Below the pieces are notes generated by a model, which saw nothing but the letters and a program-made list of their open reading frames with translations, did no database searches and was not told the origin of the DNA. Positions 11,589 through 20,070 of a DNA stretch of 64,000 nucleotides are shown here, one piece after another. The stretch is from Flexibacter flexilis DSM 6793 (GTDB taxonomy: Bacteria; Bacteroidota; Bacteroidia; Cytophagales; Flexibacteraceae): positions 1 through 64,000 of the forward strand of contig NZ_FOLE01000009.1 of NCBI RefSeq assembly GCF_900112255.1. The letters run 5' to 3'. Numbering within the stretch: the first letter of the stretch is position 1; each line of letters starts with the position of its first letter. Both the position numbers and the translations under genes were made by a program.

Positions 11589-12282
11589 AGATGAATTTAA
11601 TACAAGAAAAGCAGAAATAGACTCATATTACGAGATATTGAGAATAATTGAATTAGAAAGCCCTAATATTTCTGCTTATAACCTCAATGAAGGTATAACA
11701 ACATCATTGCCAATAAACAGCGAGAAAATATGCGCATTACGTTCTACGGCATATTTGCTTCTGTACAATTTAATCGAATCAACCGTCTATAACTCTATTG
11801 TTTCAATATTTGACAGTATTAGCGATGACCATTTAAAGTACTTTGATGTTATTAATGAAGTACAAAAATATTGGCTAAATCAACTTTATAAACACGATGA
11901 CAAAAAAAAGAAAGAAGCGATTATTGAAACAATAATGAATATTGCTATTCAGATTCAAAATGACACAATATCATTAGTATCAAATGAAATAAGCTATGGA
12001 GGGTCTTTGGATGCACGAACAATCCAAAATACAGCCCAGTCTATGAATATTGAAATAAAATACATTCATCAAATGTATAATGCAAGTACTCATGGTACAG
12101 CCTTATCTAATATTAAACAAAAACGTAATTGGTTGGCTCATGGAGAAAAATCATTTACAGATGTAGGCAGACAATGTTCCACTACAGAATTAACTGATGC
12201 AAAAGATAGAGTGTATGAATACTTAGACGCATTTATTACATCAGTAGAAAAATACATAAACGACAAAAAATACAAAAAATAA
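11581..12282 (+). CDS. MAE_28990/MAE_18760-like HEPN nuclease
   Basis: A 233-residue, mostly helical protein of the MAE_28990/MAE_18760-like HEPN group. The HEPN catalytic pattern RxxxxH is present near the C-terminus, R182 to H187, in 'KQKRNWLAHGEKSF'. HEPN proteins of this kind are metal-independent ribonucleases found in defence operons, and this group is known to sit beside DUF262 genes and DNA methyltransferases. An RNase role, for example growth arrest on infection, is inferred. The start overlaps the DUF262 stop by 8 nt. The AT-rich codon use is the same as in the two upstream genes. Confidence 0.85.
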   Translation: MIRDEFNTRKAEIDSYYEILRIIELESPNISAYNLNEGITTSLPINSEKICALRSTAYLLLYNLIESTVYNSIVSIFDSISDDHLKYFDVINEVQKYWLNQLYKHDDKKKKEAIIETIMNIAIQIQNDTISLVSNEISYGGSLDARTIQNTAQSMNIEIKYIHQMYNASTHGTALSNIKQKRNWLAHGEKSFTDVGRQCSTTELTDAKDRVYEYLDAFITSVEKYINDKKYKK

Positions 12283-12300
12283 TTACCTCATACACAAAGC

Positions 12301-12340
12301 AAAAGCGACTGTAACTTATTAGTTTACAGTCGCTTTTGTT
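12301..12340. terminator. Shared terminator of the HEPN operon and rpsB
   Basis: A 14-bp perfect stem (12301-12314 with 12324-12337), with A-run and T-run flanks, lies between two convergent genes: 19 nt after the HEPN stop and 28 nt after the rpsB stop. It can serve both. It shows that rpsB transcription now ends here instead of continuing into tsf. Confidence 0.8.
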
Positions 12341-12364
12341 ATTTTGGTAAGAACTCAAAATCAA

Positions 12365-13150
12365 TTATTCTTCGTCTTGAGCAGCAGCTTTTGGAGCTTC
12401 TGACGTTTCGTTGATTTTTGCTTCTTCGTCTTCACGAGTTTTGTCTTCGTCGCGTTCACGTTTGCGCTCCATCAAGCCTTCTTCGATAGCTTGGCCGATT
12501 GCTTTAGTGATAAGGGCGATAGATTTGAAAGCATCGTCGTTAGCAGGGATAGCGAACTCAACCGCAGTTGGGTCAGAGTTTGTATCTACCATTGCAAACA
12601 CAGGAATACCAAGTTTGTGAGCTTCCGCGATAGCGATGTGTTCTCTCTTAATATCCACTACGAAAAGAGCTGAAGGCAAACGGTTTAGGTCAGTTACACC
12701 GCCTAAGATGCGCTCCAATTTCTCTTTTTCACGAGCGATAGTAAGTTTTTCTTTTTTCGCAAGACTCTTGTAAGCCTCTTCTTTCATCAAACGCTCGATG
12801 TTAGAGAGTTTTTTCAAGGATTTGCGAATTGTTACGAAGTTAGTAAGCATACCACCCAACCAACGTTCTGTAACGTAAGGCATTTTAAGGCGACGAGCTT
12901 CTTCCGAAACAAATTCTTTTGCTTGTTTTTTAGTAGCAACGAACATCACTTTGCGACCAGAACGCACGATGCCTTTGATAGCTGCTGTAGCTTCGTCAAG
13001 GCTTGTAAGCGTTTTGTTAAGGTCAATAATGTGGATACCGTTACGCTCCATGAAGATATAAGGAGCCATTTTAGGGTTCCACTTGCGGGTGAGGTGGCCG
13101 AAGTGTACACCAGCATCCAACAAATCTTTATATTCTATTTTTTGAGCCAT
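12365..13150 (-). CDS. rpsB: Ribosomal protein S2
   Basis: A 261-residue small-subunit ribosomal protein S2, with the classical N-terminal block '[17 protein letters not shown]' and '[14 protein letters not shown]'. The C-terminal tail from about residue 225 is highly charged, rich in E, K and D, as in other Bacteroidota. It is the last gene of the rplM-rpsI-rpsB transcription unit. In most Bacteroidota tsf (EF-Ts) follows directly. Here the gene is followed by a terminator and the convergent defence-like operon, and no tsf is in the window. The 100-nt gap to rpsI may carry a leader, but no known fold was recognised. Confidence 0.97.
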   Translation of the reverse strand: MAQKIEYKDLLDAGVHFGHLTRKWNPKMAPYIFMERNGIHIIDLNKTLTSLDEATAAIKGIVRSGRKVMFVATKKQAKEFVSEEARRLKMPYVTERWLGGMLTNFVTIRKSLKKLSNIERLMKEEAYKSLAKKEKLTIAREKEKLERILGGVTDLNRLPSALFVVDIKREHIAIAEAHKLGIPVFAMVDTNSDPTAVEFAIPANDDAFKSIALITKAIGQAIEEGLMERKRERDEDKTREDEEAKINETSEAPKAAAQDEE

Positions 13151-13250
13151 TTTTTTTGTAAATCTTTGAGATGATTAAAGGTTGTAGGCAACGCTTCAGG
13201 CAGCTAATTTTTCGGAAAAAGAAGCCGACAGCAACGCGCCAAAACAAATA

Positions 13251-13637
13251 TTAACGCTTGCTGAATTGGAATCTGCGACGTGCTTTGCGACGACCGTATT
13301 TCTTGCGTTCCACCATGCGAGGGTCGCGAGTAAGGAAACCTTCCGCTTTAAGAGCAGGACGGAAATCCGCGCTGATTTCGCACAATGCACGAGAGATAGC
13401 CAAACGAACTGCTTCAGCTTGGCCAGCGATACCACCACCTTTTACGTTTACTTTTACGTCGTATTTAGCTAATTCGCCAGATACCGCAAATGGTTGGTTT
13501 ACAATTGTTTGCAGAATTTCAGAAGGAAAATATTCTTTAATATCACGTTTGTTTACAGTGATGGCACCACTGCCAGCAGACAAATAAATGCGTGCTACTG
13601 CTGTTTTTCTTCTTCCTAATGTGTTTACAACTTCCAT
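13251..13637 (-). CDS. rpsI: Ribosomal protein S9
   Basis: A 128-residue small-subunit ribosomal protein S9. The N-terminal '[12 protein letters not shown]' and the basic C-terminal tail '[14 protein letters not shown]' that reaches the P-site tRNA are both present. It lies 15 nt downstream of rplM in the usual bacterial pair, with rpsB next. Length and order are normal. Confidence 0.97.
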   Translation of the reverse strand: MEVVNTLGRRKTAVARIYLSAGSGAITVNKRDIKEYFPSEILQTIVNQPFAVSGELAKYDVKVNVKGGGIAGQAEAVRLAISRALCEISADFRPALKAEGFLTRDPRMVERKKYGRRKARRRFQFSKR

Positions 13638-13652
13638 TGACTTGAGAGGGGA

Positions 13653-14096
13653 TTAAAGTTTAATCTCTTTAGGTTGTTGAGCAGCGTGTGGATGCTCAGC
13701 ACCTTCATAAACATACAACTTGGTGAAAAGGCGGCGACCCAAACGGTTTTTAGGCAACATACCTCTTACAGCGTGTTCGATGATAATCGCTGACGATTTT
13801 GCTTTAAGCTGGCGAGGGGTTGCTTCGCGTTGTCCGCCTGGATAACCAGTATGCGAGATATACACTTTGTCGTCCCATTTCTTACCAGTAAGCTTGATTT
13901 TGTCAGCGTTAATAACGATTACATAATCACCGCAATCAACGTGAGGGGTGTAATTTACTTTGTGTTTACCCCGAATCATTTTGGCAACTTCACTTGCCAA
14001 ACGACCCAAAACAGCGGCTTCGGCGTCAACAATCACCCACTGCTTGTCAGCAGTTGCGTCGTTGGCCGATACAGTTTTGTAACTTAATGCGTCCAC
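13653..14096 (-). CDS. rplM: Ribosomal protein L13
   Basis: A 147-residue large-subunit ribosomal protein L13, an early assembly protein. The family blocks 'WVIVDAEAAVLGRLAS' and 'HAVRGMLPKNRLGR' are clear. It is the first gene of the rplM-rpsI-rpsB unit. A near-consensus Bacteroidota promoter lies 62 nt upstream of the start. L13 can act as repressor of its own operon in other bacteria; no operator is evident here. Confidence 0.97.
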   Translation of the reverse strand: MDALSYKTVSANDATADKQWVIVDAEAAVLGRLASEVAKMIRGKHKVNYTPHVDCGDYVIVINADKIKLTGKKWDDKVYISHTGYPGGQREATPRQLKAKSSAIIIEHAVRGMLPKNRLGRRLFTKLYVYEGAEHPHAAQQPKEIKL

Positions 14097-14157
14097 TTTT
14101 TTACTTGGCTTAATTTATGGTTAAATAATTTATCTATCCTTTTTCACAAAAGGACTG

Positions 14158-14187
14158 CAAAGGTACACATTTTTTCTTTCTACCAAA
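14158..14187 (-). promoter_or_regulatory. Promoter of rplM-rpsI-rpsB
   Basis: Reading the minus strand, TTTG (14184-14187) is followed after 18 nt by TACCTTTG (14158-14165), a full match to the Bacteroidota housekeeping promoter. The leader to rplM is about 55 nt. Confidence 0.75.
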
Positions 14188-14383
14188 TTTTTATTCCCAA
14201 AAACCCAAAAATATTTTTGCATGAAACATTCTCCATCAATACTTTACCGCCCCGACACGCTCCCGCACCTGCTATCAGGTCATTTCGCCTTACGCCCCTT
14301 TTCCCCTCGCCTGCTGCTTTTTTTCTATAACTTTGTTTTTTTGAACAAATAAGCTCAATTGCAACATTCCTTAATGTATTGGC

Positions 14384-15769
14384 ATGGAAAATCAAATCCC
14401 GAACATAACTCCGAACACCGACTTACCAACAGATGACCTTTACAATCGCGGTTATATGAATGGTTTGCTCAAAGTGCAACAAGAACACTACAAAGAATAT
14501 ATACAAGAAAAAGAACGAAGCAAACAATATACCGTAGAGCGCGAAATTCTCGAACAAAAAATAGTTGAGAAAAAAAGTGCCTACGCGGTGTGGCGCGAGA
14601 AAACGCTTTTGTTTCGAAATCAAATCATTGACAATGAGCAGATAATCGAAACCGAACAAAAAAGTTACAAACGCGTTCAGGCCGATTTTGCTACGTTGGG
14701 GCAAGCCATCGACGCGGGCGAAAAAGAAAAAAACAGCCTGATTGCACCGTATAGCTGGATTCCTGCCGTGCTGTATTTGTTGGCGGGTATCGTATTTATT
14801 AGCTCGGATATTTCTATCACACATGATATTGTGTCGTGGGGGTTGGACATGGGCGGCATCGAATCTTGGATTTTTGCCGTCGGGTTGGCCGCACTCGCTT
14901 TCCTGATAAAACCCGCCATTGACCGCATCGTCGAAAAGCCGTACCGCACGGGACAAGGCATCCGCACCAATCACGGCGTTTTGGTGGCTTTGTGCGTGGT
15001 GGCCATGATTACACTTGGCATTTTGGGCTATTTTCGCGGCGAAGCCGACAAACTCAAAAACACCAAACGCGATTTGGTAAGCCAAAAAAATAAAATTCAG
15101 GAACAACAAAGCCGCGAACCAGACCAAGCCGTGCGCCTACGCATGAACAAAGAAATTGAGCGCATAGACCAAGAAATCGCCGCGCACCAAAACGCCCTGA
15201 CCAACAACTGGGCGCGTGTTACTTCGTTTATTTTGAGCAGTATTTTATTTGCTTTTGCGGGGGCGGTTTGTTTGGGAATTGCTTTTCCTGCACTTGATAT
15301 TTTGTATAAAAAACAGTTGGTGTTGCCGAAACTTTTGCGCAAAAAGCAAGCACAATTGGCCGAAGAACGCCAAAAATTACAGGCCAGTGAGCAGCAAATC
15401 GCGCAAGCACAAGCCCAAATCCAACGCGCCAAAGTGGAGTTGGAACTGCTGCCTTCGGCGCAAGATTTGACGAAAGAATTAGAAGACTTGGACGCGTCTT
15501 ACGAGCAACTTTTGAGCGACATTTACACCAGCGAAATCGCCTCGCAAACAGCCTATTATGCAGACGGTTACGAACACGGCCATTCGGCAGAATTAGACAG
15601 ACGAATTTCTCATTCAGCCTCCGAGTTGGAAAATAAAATGCTAAAAAATATCTTGGCTACACAAAATACAGTCGAGAAAAAAACAGCGTCGGAAGCCAGC
15701 CGTTTGAGGCCTTATCAGCTTTTGCGCCAGCACATCACCGACGAGTTTAAGCGCAAAAACAAAGAATAA
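14384..15769 (+). CDS. Four-TM coiled-coil protein upstream of porX
   Basis: Family not recognised. The 461-residue product has four predicted membrane helices (about 122-140, 158-176, 198-217 and 278-303) separated and flanked by long charged coiled coils (about 30-118, 220-275 and 308-375). No signal peptide or enzymatic motif is visible. The layout suggests a cytoplasmic-membrane scaffold or mechanical element. It lies 96 nt upstream of porX on the same strand, with no terminator between, so co-transcription is possible. Its codon use matches the core genes around it. The start ATG gives an acidic, proline-containing N-terminus ('ENQIPNITPNTDLPTDD'). Confidence 0.75.
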   Translation: MENQIPNITPNTDLPTDDLYNRGYMNGLLKVQQEHYKEYIQEKERSKQYTVEREILEQKIVEKKSAYAVWREKTLLFRNQIIDNEQIIETEQKSYKRVQADFATLGQAIDAGEKEKNSLIAPYSWIPAVLYLLAGIVFISSDISITHDIVSWGLDMGGIESWIFAVGLAALAFLIKPAIDRIVEKPYRTGQGIRTNHGVLVALCVVAMITLGILGYFRGEADKLKNTKRDLVSQKNKIQEQQSREPDQAVRLRMNKEIERIDQEIAAHQNALTNNWARVTSFILSSILFAFAGAVCLGIAFPALDILYKKQLVLPKLLRKKQAQLAEERQKLQASEQQIAQAQAQIQRAKVELELLPSAQDLTKELEDLDASYEQLLSDIYTSEIASQTAYYADGYEHGHSAELDRRISHSASELENKMLKNILATQNTVEKKTASEASRLRPYQLLRQHITDEFKRKNKE

Positions 15770-15865
15770 TTCATTCAAAATAAAACATTACAGAGAGCCG
15801 TTAGTTTACTGAAAAGCTAATTTTCTCGAAAATAAATACAAACATTCACTTTAGCTTCTATCCTT

Positions 15866-17434
15866 ATGCAACAGTACAATATTTTGTGGGCAGACGATGA
15901 GATAGACCTTCTCAAACCGCATATTCTTTTCCTTAAAAATAAAAACTGCGACATCACGCCTGTAACCAGCGGCTCGGACGCATTGGAAAAATGTCAAGAA
16001 AACAACTACGACATTGTTTTCTTAGATGAAAATATGCCAGGCATGACGGGTTTGGAAACGCTCTCGCAAATCAAGGCAATGTGGCCGCATTTGCCTGTGG
16101 TGATGATTACCAAAAGCGAGGAAGAACACATCATGGAAGATGCTATCGGGGCAAAAATTGCGGATTATCTCATTAAGCCCATCAACCCGAACCAAATTTT
16201 GCTTTCGCTCAAAAAAATATTGGATAACAAAAGGCTCGTAACCGAAAAAACCAACTTGAGCTATCAGCAAGATTTTAGGCAGTTGGCCATGGCCTACAAC
16301 GACCGCATCGGGCATGAGGAATGGGCAGATATTTATAAAAAACTCGTTTTCTGGGAGTTAGAAATTGACAATACCGAAAACAAAAGTATGTCGGAAGTTA
16401 TCGTGATGCAAAAAGACGAGGCAAACTCCAATTTTGCGCGTTTCGTAACCGACAACTACGAAGAATGGCTCAACGACCCAGACGCAGAACGCCCTGTAAT
16501 GTCGCATCAAATTATGCGCAAAAAAGTGTTTCCGATGCTGGCAGACACCAAAGATACTTCGCCTGTTTTCTTTATTTTGATAGATAATTTGCGCTACGAC
16601 CAATGGCGCATTTTGCAACCGATTTTGCAGGAATATTTCTTGATAGAAGAAGAAAGTTCGTACTATTCGATTTTGCCAACGGCAACGGCTTACGCCCGTA
16701 ACGCGATTTTTGCGGGACAAATGCCTTCGGAAATCGAACGCCAATATCCAAACCTTTGGGTTGGCGACGACGAGGAAGAAGGCAAGAACAACCACGAAGA
16801 CGAACTTTTGGGCAAACAATTGGCAAAGAACAAGTTAGGACACGTCAAGTTTTCGTATCATAAAATCCTGACTACGGCGCAAGGCCGCGATTTGGCCGAC
16901 AAAATCCCGAATTTGTTTCACAACCAGTTTAACGCCATTGTGTATAACTTTGTGGATATGCTTTCGCACGCACGCACGGACACGGCCATGATTCGGGAGT
17001 TAGCCCCTGACGAGTCGGCGTATCGTTCGCTTACGCAGTCGTGGTTTTTGCATTCGCCATTGCTGGATATTCTCAAGAAAATAGCCGAGAAAAAAGGCCG
17101 CGTTGTGATTACCACCGACCACGGCACTATCCGCGTGAAACGTCCGTTCAAAATCGTGGGCGACAAAAGCGTGAACACTAATTTGCGTTACAAACAAGGC
17201 AAAAATTTAGGTTTCGACTCGACCAACGGCGTATTTGTGGCACGCAAACCCGAACGTTTATTTTTGCCCAAACCCAATGTTTCGACGGCCTACGTGTTCA
17301 CTACGCAAGATTATTTCTTTGCCTACCCCAACAATTTTAACTATTACGTGAACTATTACAAAGACACGTTCCAGCATGGCGGCATTTCGTTAGAAGAAAT
17401 GATTTTGCCATTTATCGTGCTTTCTTCCAAATAA
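15866..17434 (+). CDS. porX: PorX-type response regulator with PglZ phosphatase domain
   Basis: A 522-residue regulator made of an N-terminal receiver domain (1-120) and a C-terminal PglZ/alkaline-phosphatase-fold domain (about 200-520). The receiver has acidic residues D10, D11 and phosphoacceptor D54 in 'IVFLDENMPG', with K102-type 'DYLIKPI'. In the PglZ domain, 'LIDNLRYDQW' and 'ITTDHGTIR' supply metal ligands, and the threonine of 'ILPTATAYARN' is the expected nucleophile. PorX homologues act with the kinase PorY and an ECF sigma factor to control T9SS genes and hydrolyse nucleotides such as oligoadenylates. That role is inferred from the family. Length and architecture match. A hairpin follows the stop. 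Confidence 0.93.
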   Translation: MQQYNILWADDEIDLLKPHILFLKNKNCDITPVTSGSDALEKCQENNYDIVFLDENMPGMTGLETLSQIKAMWPHLPVVMITKSEEEHIMEDAIGAKIADYLIKPINPNQILLSLKKILDNKRLVTEKTNLSYQQDFRQLAMAYNDRIGHEEWADIYKKLVFWELEIDNTENKSMSEVIVMQKDEANSNFARFVTDNYEEWLNDPDAERPVMSHQIMRKKVFPMLADTKDTSPVFFILIDNLRYDQWRILQPILQEYFLIEEESSYYSILPTATAYARNAIFAGQMPSEIERQYPNLWVGDDEEEGKNNHEDELLGKQLAKNKLGHVKFSYHKILTTAQGRDLADKIPNLFHNQFNAIVYNFVDMLSHARTDTAMIRELAPDESAYRSLTQSWFLHSPLLDILKKIAEKKGRVVITTDHGTIRVKRPFKIVGDKSVNTNLRYKQGKNLGFDSTNGVFVARKPERLFLPKPNVSTAYVFTTQDYFFAYPNNFNYYVNYYKDTFQHGGISLEEMILPFIVLSSK

Positions 17435-17442
17435 AAAATAGG

Positions 17443-17485
17443 TTTCCAACGCTGCTTTTGCCCGAAAGTAGCGTTGGAAATTTAA
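17443..17485 (+). terminator. Hairpin after porX
   Basis: A near-perfect stem (17443-17458 with 17465-17480) lies directly after the porX stop. The tail TTTAAT is short, so this may be an attenuating or RNA-stabilising hairpin instead of a strong terminator. Confidence 0.6.
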
Positions 17486-17566
17486 TAGCGTAGAGCCTTG
17501 ATTATCATTTTTTTAGGTAAAAAATAAATACTTGCCAATATATTTTTATTCCTGATTTGGCTTTCG

Positions 17567-17574
17567 TACCTTTG
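17567..17574 (+). promoter_or_regulatory. -7 element upstream of the pseudouridine synthase gene
   Basis: TACCTTTG at 17567-17574 fits the Bacteroidota -7 consensus exactly. No TTTG lies at the proper distance upstream, only a T-run near 17543. The resulting leader of about 175 nt is unusually long and contains a small stem (CTTGT...ACAAG at about 17580-17597). Confidence 0.5.
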
Positions 17575-17753
17575 CGCCCCTTGTATCTAACACAAGTCCT
17601 TTGTGATAGGCCGACAGAATCTTTTGCGCATCATCTTTTTTTCTTCTGTATTTTTCTGAACCAACAATCGAAGTAAGGCTGTGTGTAAAGGTGTTCGCAA
17701 AAGCACTTTGAGCCGACTCGCTTGGTTTTATTTTGTAAATATTAAAAAACACA

Positions 17754-19610
17754 ATGAATAGAAATTCAAATCGTTCATTTGGAAAGTCCTCACAACGTTC
17801 CAAATCTGATAACGATACTTCAAAATCAGCACCGCGCTTGCGCAAACCTGCTGACAATAATTTCCGTGGCCGTGAGGGCCAGTCGGAGTTCAAGAAATCA
17901 AACCGCGACTTTTCGGGCAATAATGACCGTTTTGAGAAAAAAGAAGGCGGCTTCCGCAGCCGTGAGGCTTCATCGTCTCGCCCAGATTTCAAAAAATCTT
18001 CTGGCCGCGATTTCTCCTCAGATAGAGGCAATCGTTTTGAGAAAAAAGAAGGCGGTTTCCGTAGCCGCGAAGAGTCTTCATCTCGTCCTGACTTCAAAAA
18101 ATCTTCTGGCCGCGATTTCTCCTCAGATAGAGGCAATCGTTTCGAGAAAAAAGAAGGTGGCTTCCGCAGCCGCGAAAATTCTTCATCTCGTCCTGACTTC
18201 AAAAAATCTTCTGATCGCGATTTCTCGTCGGACAAAGGCGGACGTTTTGAGAAAAAAGAAGGTGGCTTCCGTAGCCGCGAAAATTCTTCTTCTCGTTCAG
18301 ACTTCAAAAAATCTTCTGACCGCGATTTTTCGTCGGACAGAGGTGGACGTTTTGATAAAAAAGAAGGTGGTTTCCGCAGCCGCGAAAATTCTTCGTTCCG
18401 TTCAGACTTCAAAAAATCTTCGGACCGCGACTTCTCGTCGGACAGAGGCGGACGTTTTGATAAAAAAGAAGGTGGTTTCCGCAGCCGCGAAAATTCTTCA
18501 TCTCGTCCTGACTTCAAAAAATCTTCTGACCGCGATTTTTCGTCGGACAGAGGCGGACGTTTTGATAAAAAAGAAGGCGGTTTCCGCAGCCGCGAAAATT
18601 CTTCATCTCGTCCTGACTTCAAAAAATCTTCTGACCGCGATTTTTCATCGGACAAAGGCGGCAACAGAGAAGGTGGTTATTTTGAAAGAAAAGAAGCCAA
18701 TGCTCGTAGCCGCGCAGAAGCTGCACGCCCTAAATTCAAAAGCAGAGGCGGTCGCAACAACTTTTCAGAAGACAAATCAGATAAATTTGTTAATAAATAT
18801 GCACGTCGTAACAATGATTATGATCAAGATGGCCCACCGTCTTACGACTTCAAACATTACGAAAAGCACCACAAAAACGAACCTGATCGCAGCATAGAAC
18901 AAGGCATTCGCCTGAACCGTTATATTGCAAATTCGGGTGTTTGTTCGCGCCGCGATGCCGACAAATTGATTCACGATGGTCTTATTTCTGTTAATGGCAC
19001 TGTCGTTACGGAGATGGGTTTTCGCGTGCAACCAACCGACGTAGTGAAATACGGAAAAAAAAAATTAAGTCGTGAAAAGAATGTTTATGTGCTTTTGAAC
19101 AAGCCGAAAGATTTCATAACGACTACCGACGACCCTGAAGAGCGCAAAACAGTCATGCAGTTGGTGGCTTCGGCTTGCGAGGAACGCATTTACCCAGTGG
19201 GTCGCCTCGACCGCAACACAACGGGTTTGCTTTTACTTACCAACGACGGCGAGTTGGCCGACAAACTTTCGCACCCATCCCAAAAAATTACCAAAATTTA
19301 TCAGGTAGATTTGGACAAACCGCTTACCGAAGAAGATTATGAAAAAATCATGGCGGGTTTGGAATTGGAAGATGGTACAGCGCAAGTGGACGAATTGGAA
19401 ATCCTTTCGCCAGATCGTAGCATTTTGGGAATTGCCATTCATATTGGCCGTAACCGTATCGTTAGACGTATTTTCGAACATTTGGGTTATGACGTTGTTC
19501 GCCTCGACCGCGTAATGTACGCAGGCCTTGACAAGAAAAATTTGTCGCGCGGACACTGGCGTTATCTCACTGAAAAAGAAGTGATTAACCTCAAATATTT
19601 CTTAAAATAA
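17754..19610 (+). CDS. RsuA/RluB-family pseudouridine synthase with repeat extension
   Basis: A 618-residue protein. The C-terminal 235 residues are an RsuA/RluB-type rRNA pseudouridine synthase: an S4 RNA-binding domain from about 384 ('IRLNRYIANSGVCSRRDAD') and a catalytic domain with D486 in 'GRLDRNTTGLLLLTNDG'. It converts a uridine in rRNA to pseudouridine, by family most likely in 23S rRNA. The first 380 residues are disordered and rich in R, S, K, D, G and F, with seven 35-residue repeats ('KKEGGFRSRE', 'SSRPDFKKSS', 'RDFSSDRGG'). Arg/Ser- and Phe/Gly-rich tails of this kind bind RNA or phase-separate, so a role in RNA capture is plausible. Many Bacteroidota homologues carry charged N-terminal extensions, but copy number varies. 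Confidence 0.9.
   Translation: MNRNSNRSFGKSSQRSKSDNDTSKSAPRLRKPADNNFRGREGQSEFKKSNRDFSGNNDRFEKKEGGFRSREASSSRPDFKKSSGRDFSSDRGNRFEKKEGGFRSREESSSRPDFKKSSGRDFSSDRGNRFEKKEGGFRSRENSSSRPDFKKSSDRDFSSDKGGRFEKKEGGFRSRENSSSRSDFKKSSDRDFSSDRGGRFDKKEGGFRSRENSSFRSDFKKSSDRDFSSDRGGRFDKKEGGFRSRENSSSRPDFKKSSDRDFSSDRGGRFDKKEGGFRSRENSSSRPDFKKSSDRDFSSDKGGNREGGYFERKEANARSRAEAARPKFKSRGGRNNFSEDKSDKFVNKYARRNNDYDQDGPPSYDFKHYEKHHKNEPDRSIEQGIRLNRYIANSGVCSRRDADKLIHDGLISVNGTVVTEMGFRVQPTDVVKYGKKKLSREKNVYVLLNKPKDFITTTDDPEERKTVMQLVASACEERIYPVGRLDRNTTGLLLLTNDGELADKLSHPSQKITKIYQVDLDKPLTEEDYEKIMAGLELEDGTAQVDELEILSPDRSILGIAIHIGRNRIVRRIFEHLGYDVVRLDRVMYAGLDKKNLSRGHWRYLTEKEVINLKYFLK
17928..18662 (+). repeat. Seven tandem 105-bp repeats inside the pseudouridine synthase gene
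   Basis: Copies begin at 17928, 18033, 18138, 18243, 18348, 18453 and 18558, a strict 105-bp period (35 codons). Copies are highly similar, and the last three are nearly identical, which indicates recent expansion by slippage or unequal crossover. The array stays in frame and should vary in copy number between strains. Confidence 0.95.
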
Positions 19611-19633
19611 TTCTTGTTAATTGGTAAAACAAG

Positions 19634-19678
19634 AAAGGCGGTTGAGTCAGGATAATTCCAGATTCAGCCGCCTTTAAT
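19634..19678. terminator. Terminator after the pseudouridine synthase gene
   Basis: A stem of about 15 bp with G-T pairs (19634-19648 with 19661-19675) is followed by a T-rich tail, 24 nt after the stop. It also lies downstream of the minus-strand glycosyltransferase stub. Confidence 0.75.
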
Positions 19679-19701
19679 TTTTATATTATTCAACTAAAAA
19701 A

Positions 19702-19797
19702 CTAACTCAGCACTTCGGCATAAGCTCGTAACACATTATACGCGGCGTGTTTCCAGCTTAATTGTAACGATATTTCTCCTCCACTTTTTTGTATAAG
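19702..19797 (-). pseudogene. Possible 3' remnant of a glycosyltransferase
   Basis: On the minus strand an open frame of about 31 codons ends at a TAG (19702-19704). Its end reads 'LQLSWKHAAYNVLRAYAEVLS', resembling the conserved last helix of GT4-type glycosyltransferases, where a 'SW..AA...L..Y' pattern ends the protein. There is no start codon and the frame closes upstream, so only the 3' stub of a former gene remains, next to a terminator. The match is short and from memory; chance cannot be excluded. The rest of the gap to the sucC promoter (19802-20020) shows nothing. Confidence 0.45.
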
Positions 19798-20020
19798 TAG
19801 TCTTATCTATATCACAATACATCAACAGTAAATCCTTGGATAAGTAAAAATATAATAACGTTGTGCAAACGTTAGCTTTTTTGCGTTTATTTGTATAAAA
19901 GCTCTACTAGAATAAAAAGCAACAGTTCTGCATTAGTTGTGTTAAAACCTTGAATTAGAATCAAATAAATATTTTTCTATTGAGAAATAGCACAAAAAAA
20001 GGAATGCCTGACAAAAGTCT

Positions 20021-20051
20021 TTTGAAACTAATCACAAATACATTACTTTCG
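20021..20051 (+). promoter_or_regulatory. Promoter of sucC
   Basis: TTTG at 20021-20024 and TACTTTCG at 20044-20051 are 19 nt apart. This is the Bacteroidota arrangement with one deviation (C for the T before the final G). The start codon lies 20 nt downstream, giving a very short leader. Confidence 0.65.
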
Positions 20052-20070
20052 TGCCAAACCCCTAATAATT

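Noticed and set aside
17928-18662. Regular repeats as a CRISPR array
   Set aside because: The repeats are directly adjacent, 105 bp long, coding and in frame, with no spacers and no cas genes.
17546-18664. 372-codon open frame on the minus strand across the 105-bp repeats
   Set aside because: It is antisense to the pseudouridine synthase gene, stays open only because the repeat length is a multiple of three, encodes a monotonous repeat, and has no domain of its own.
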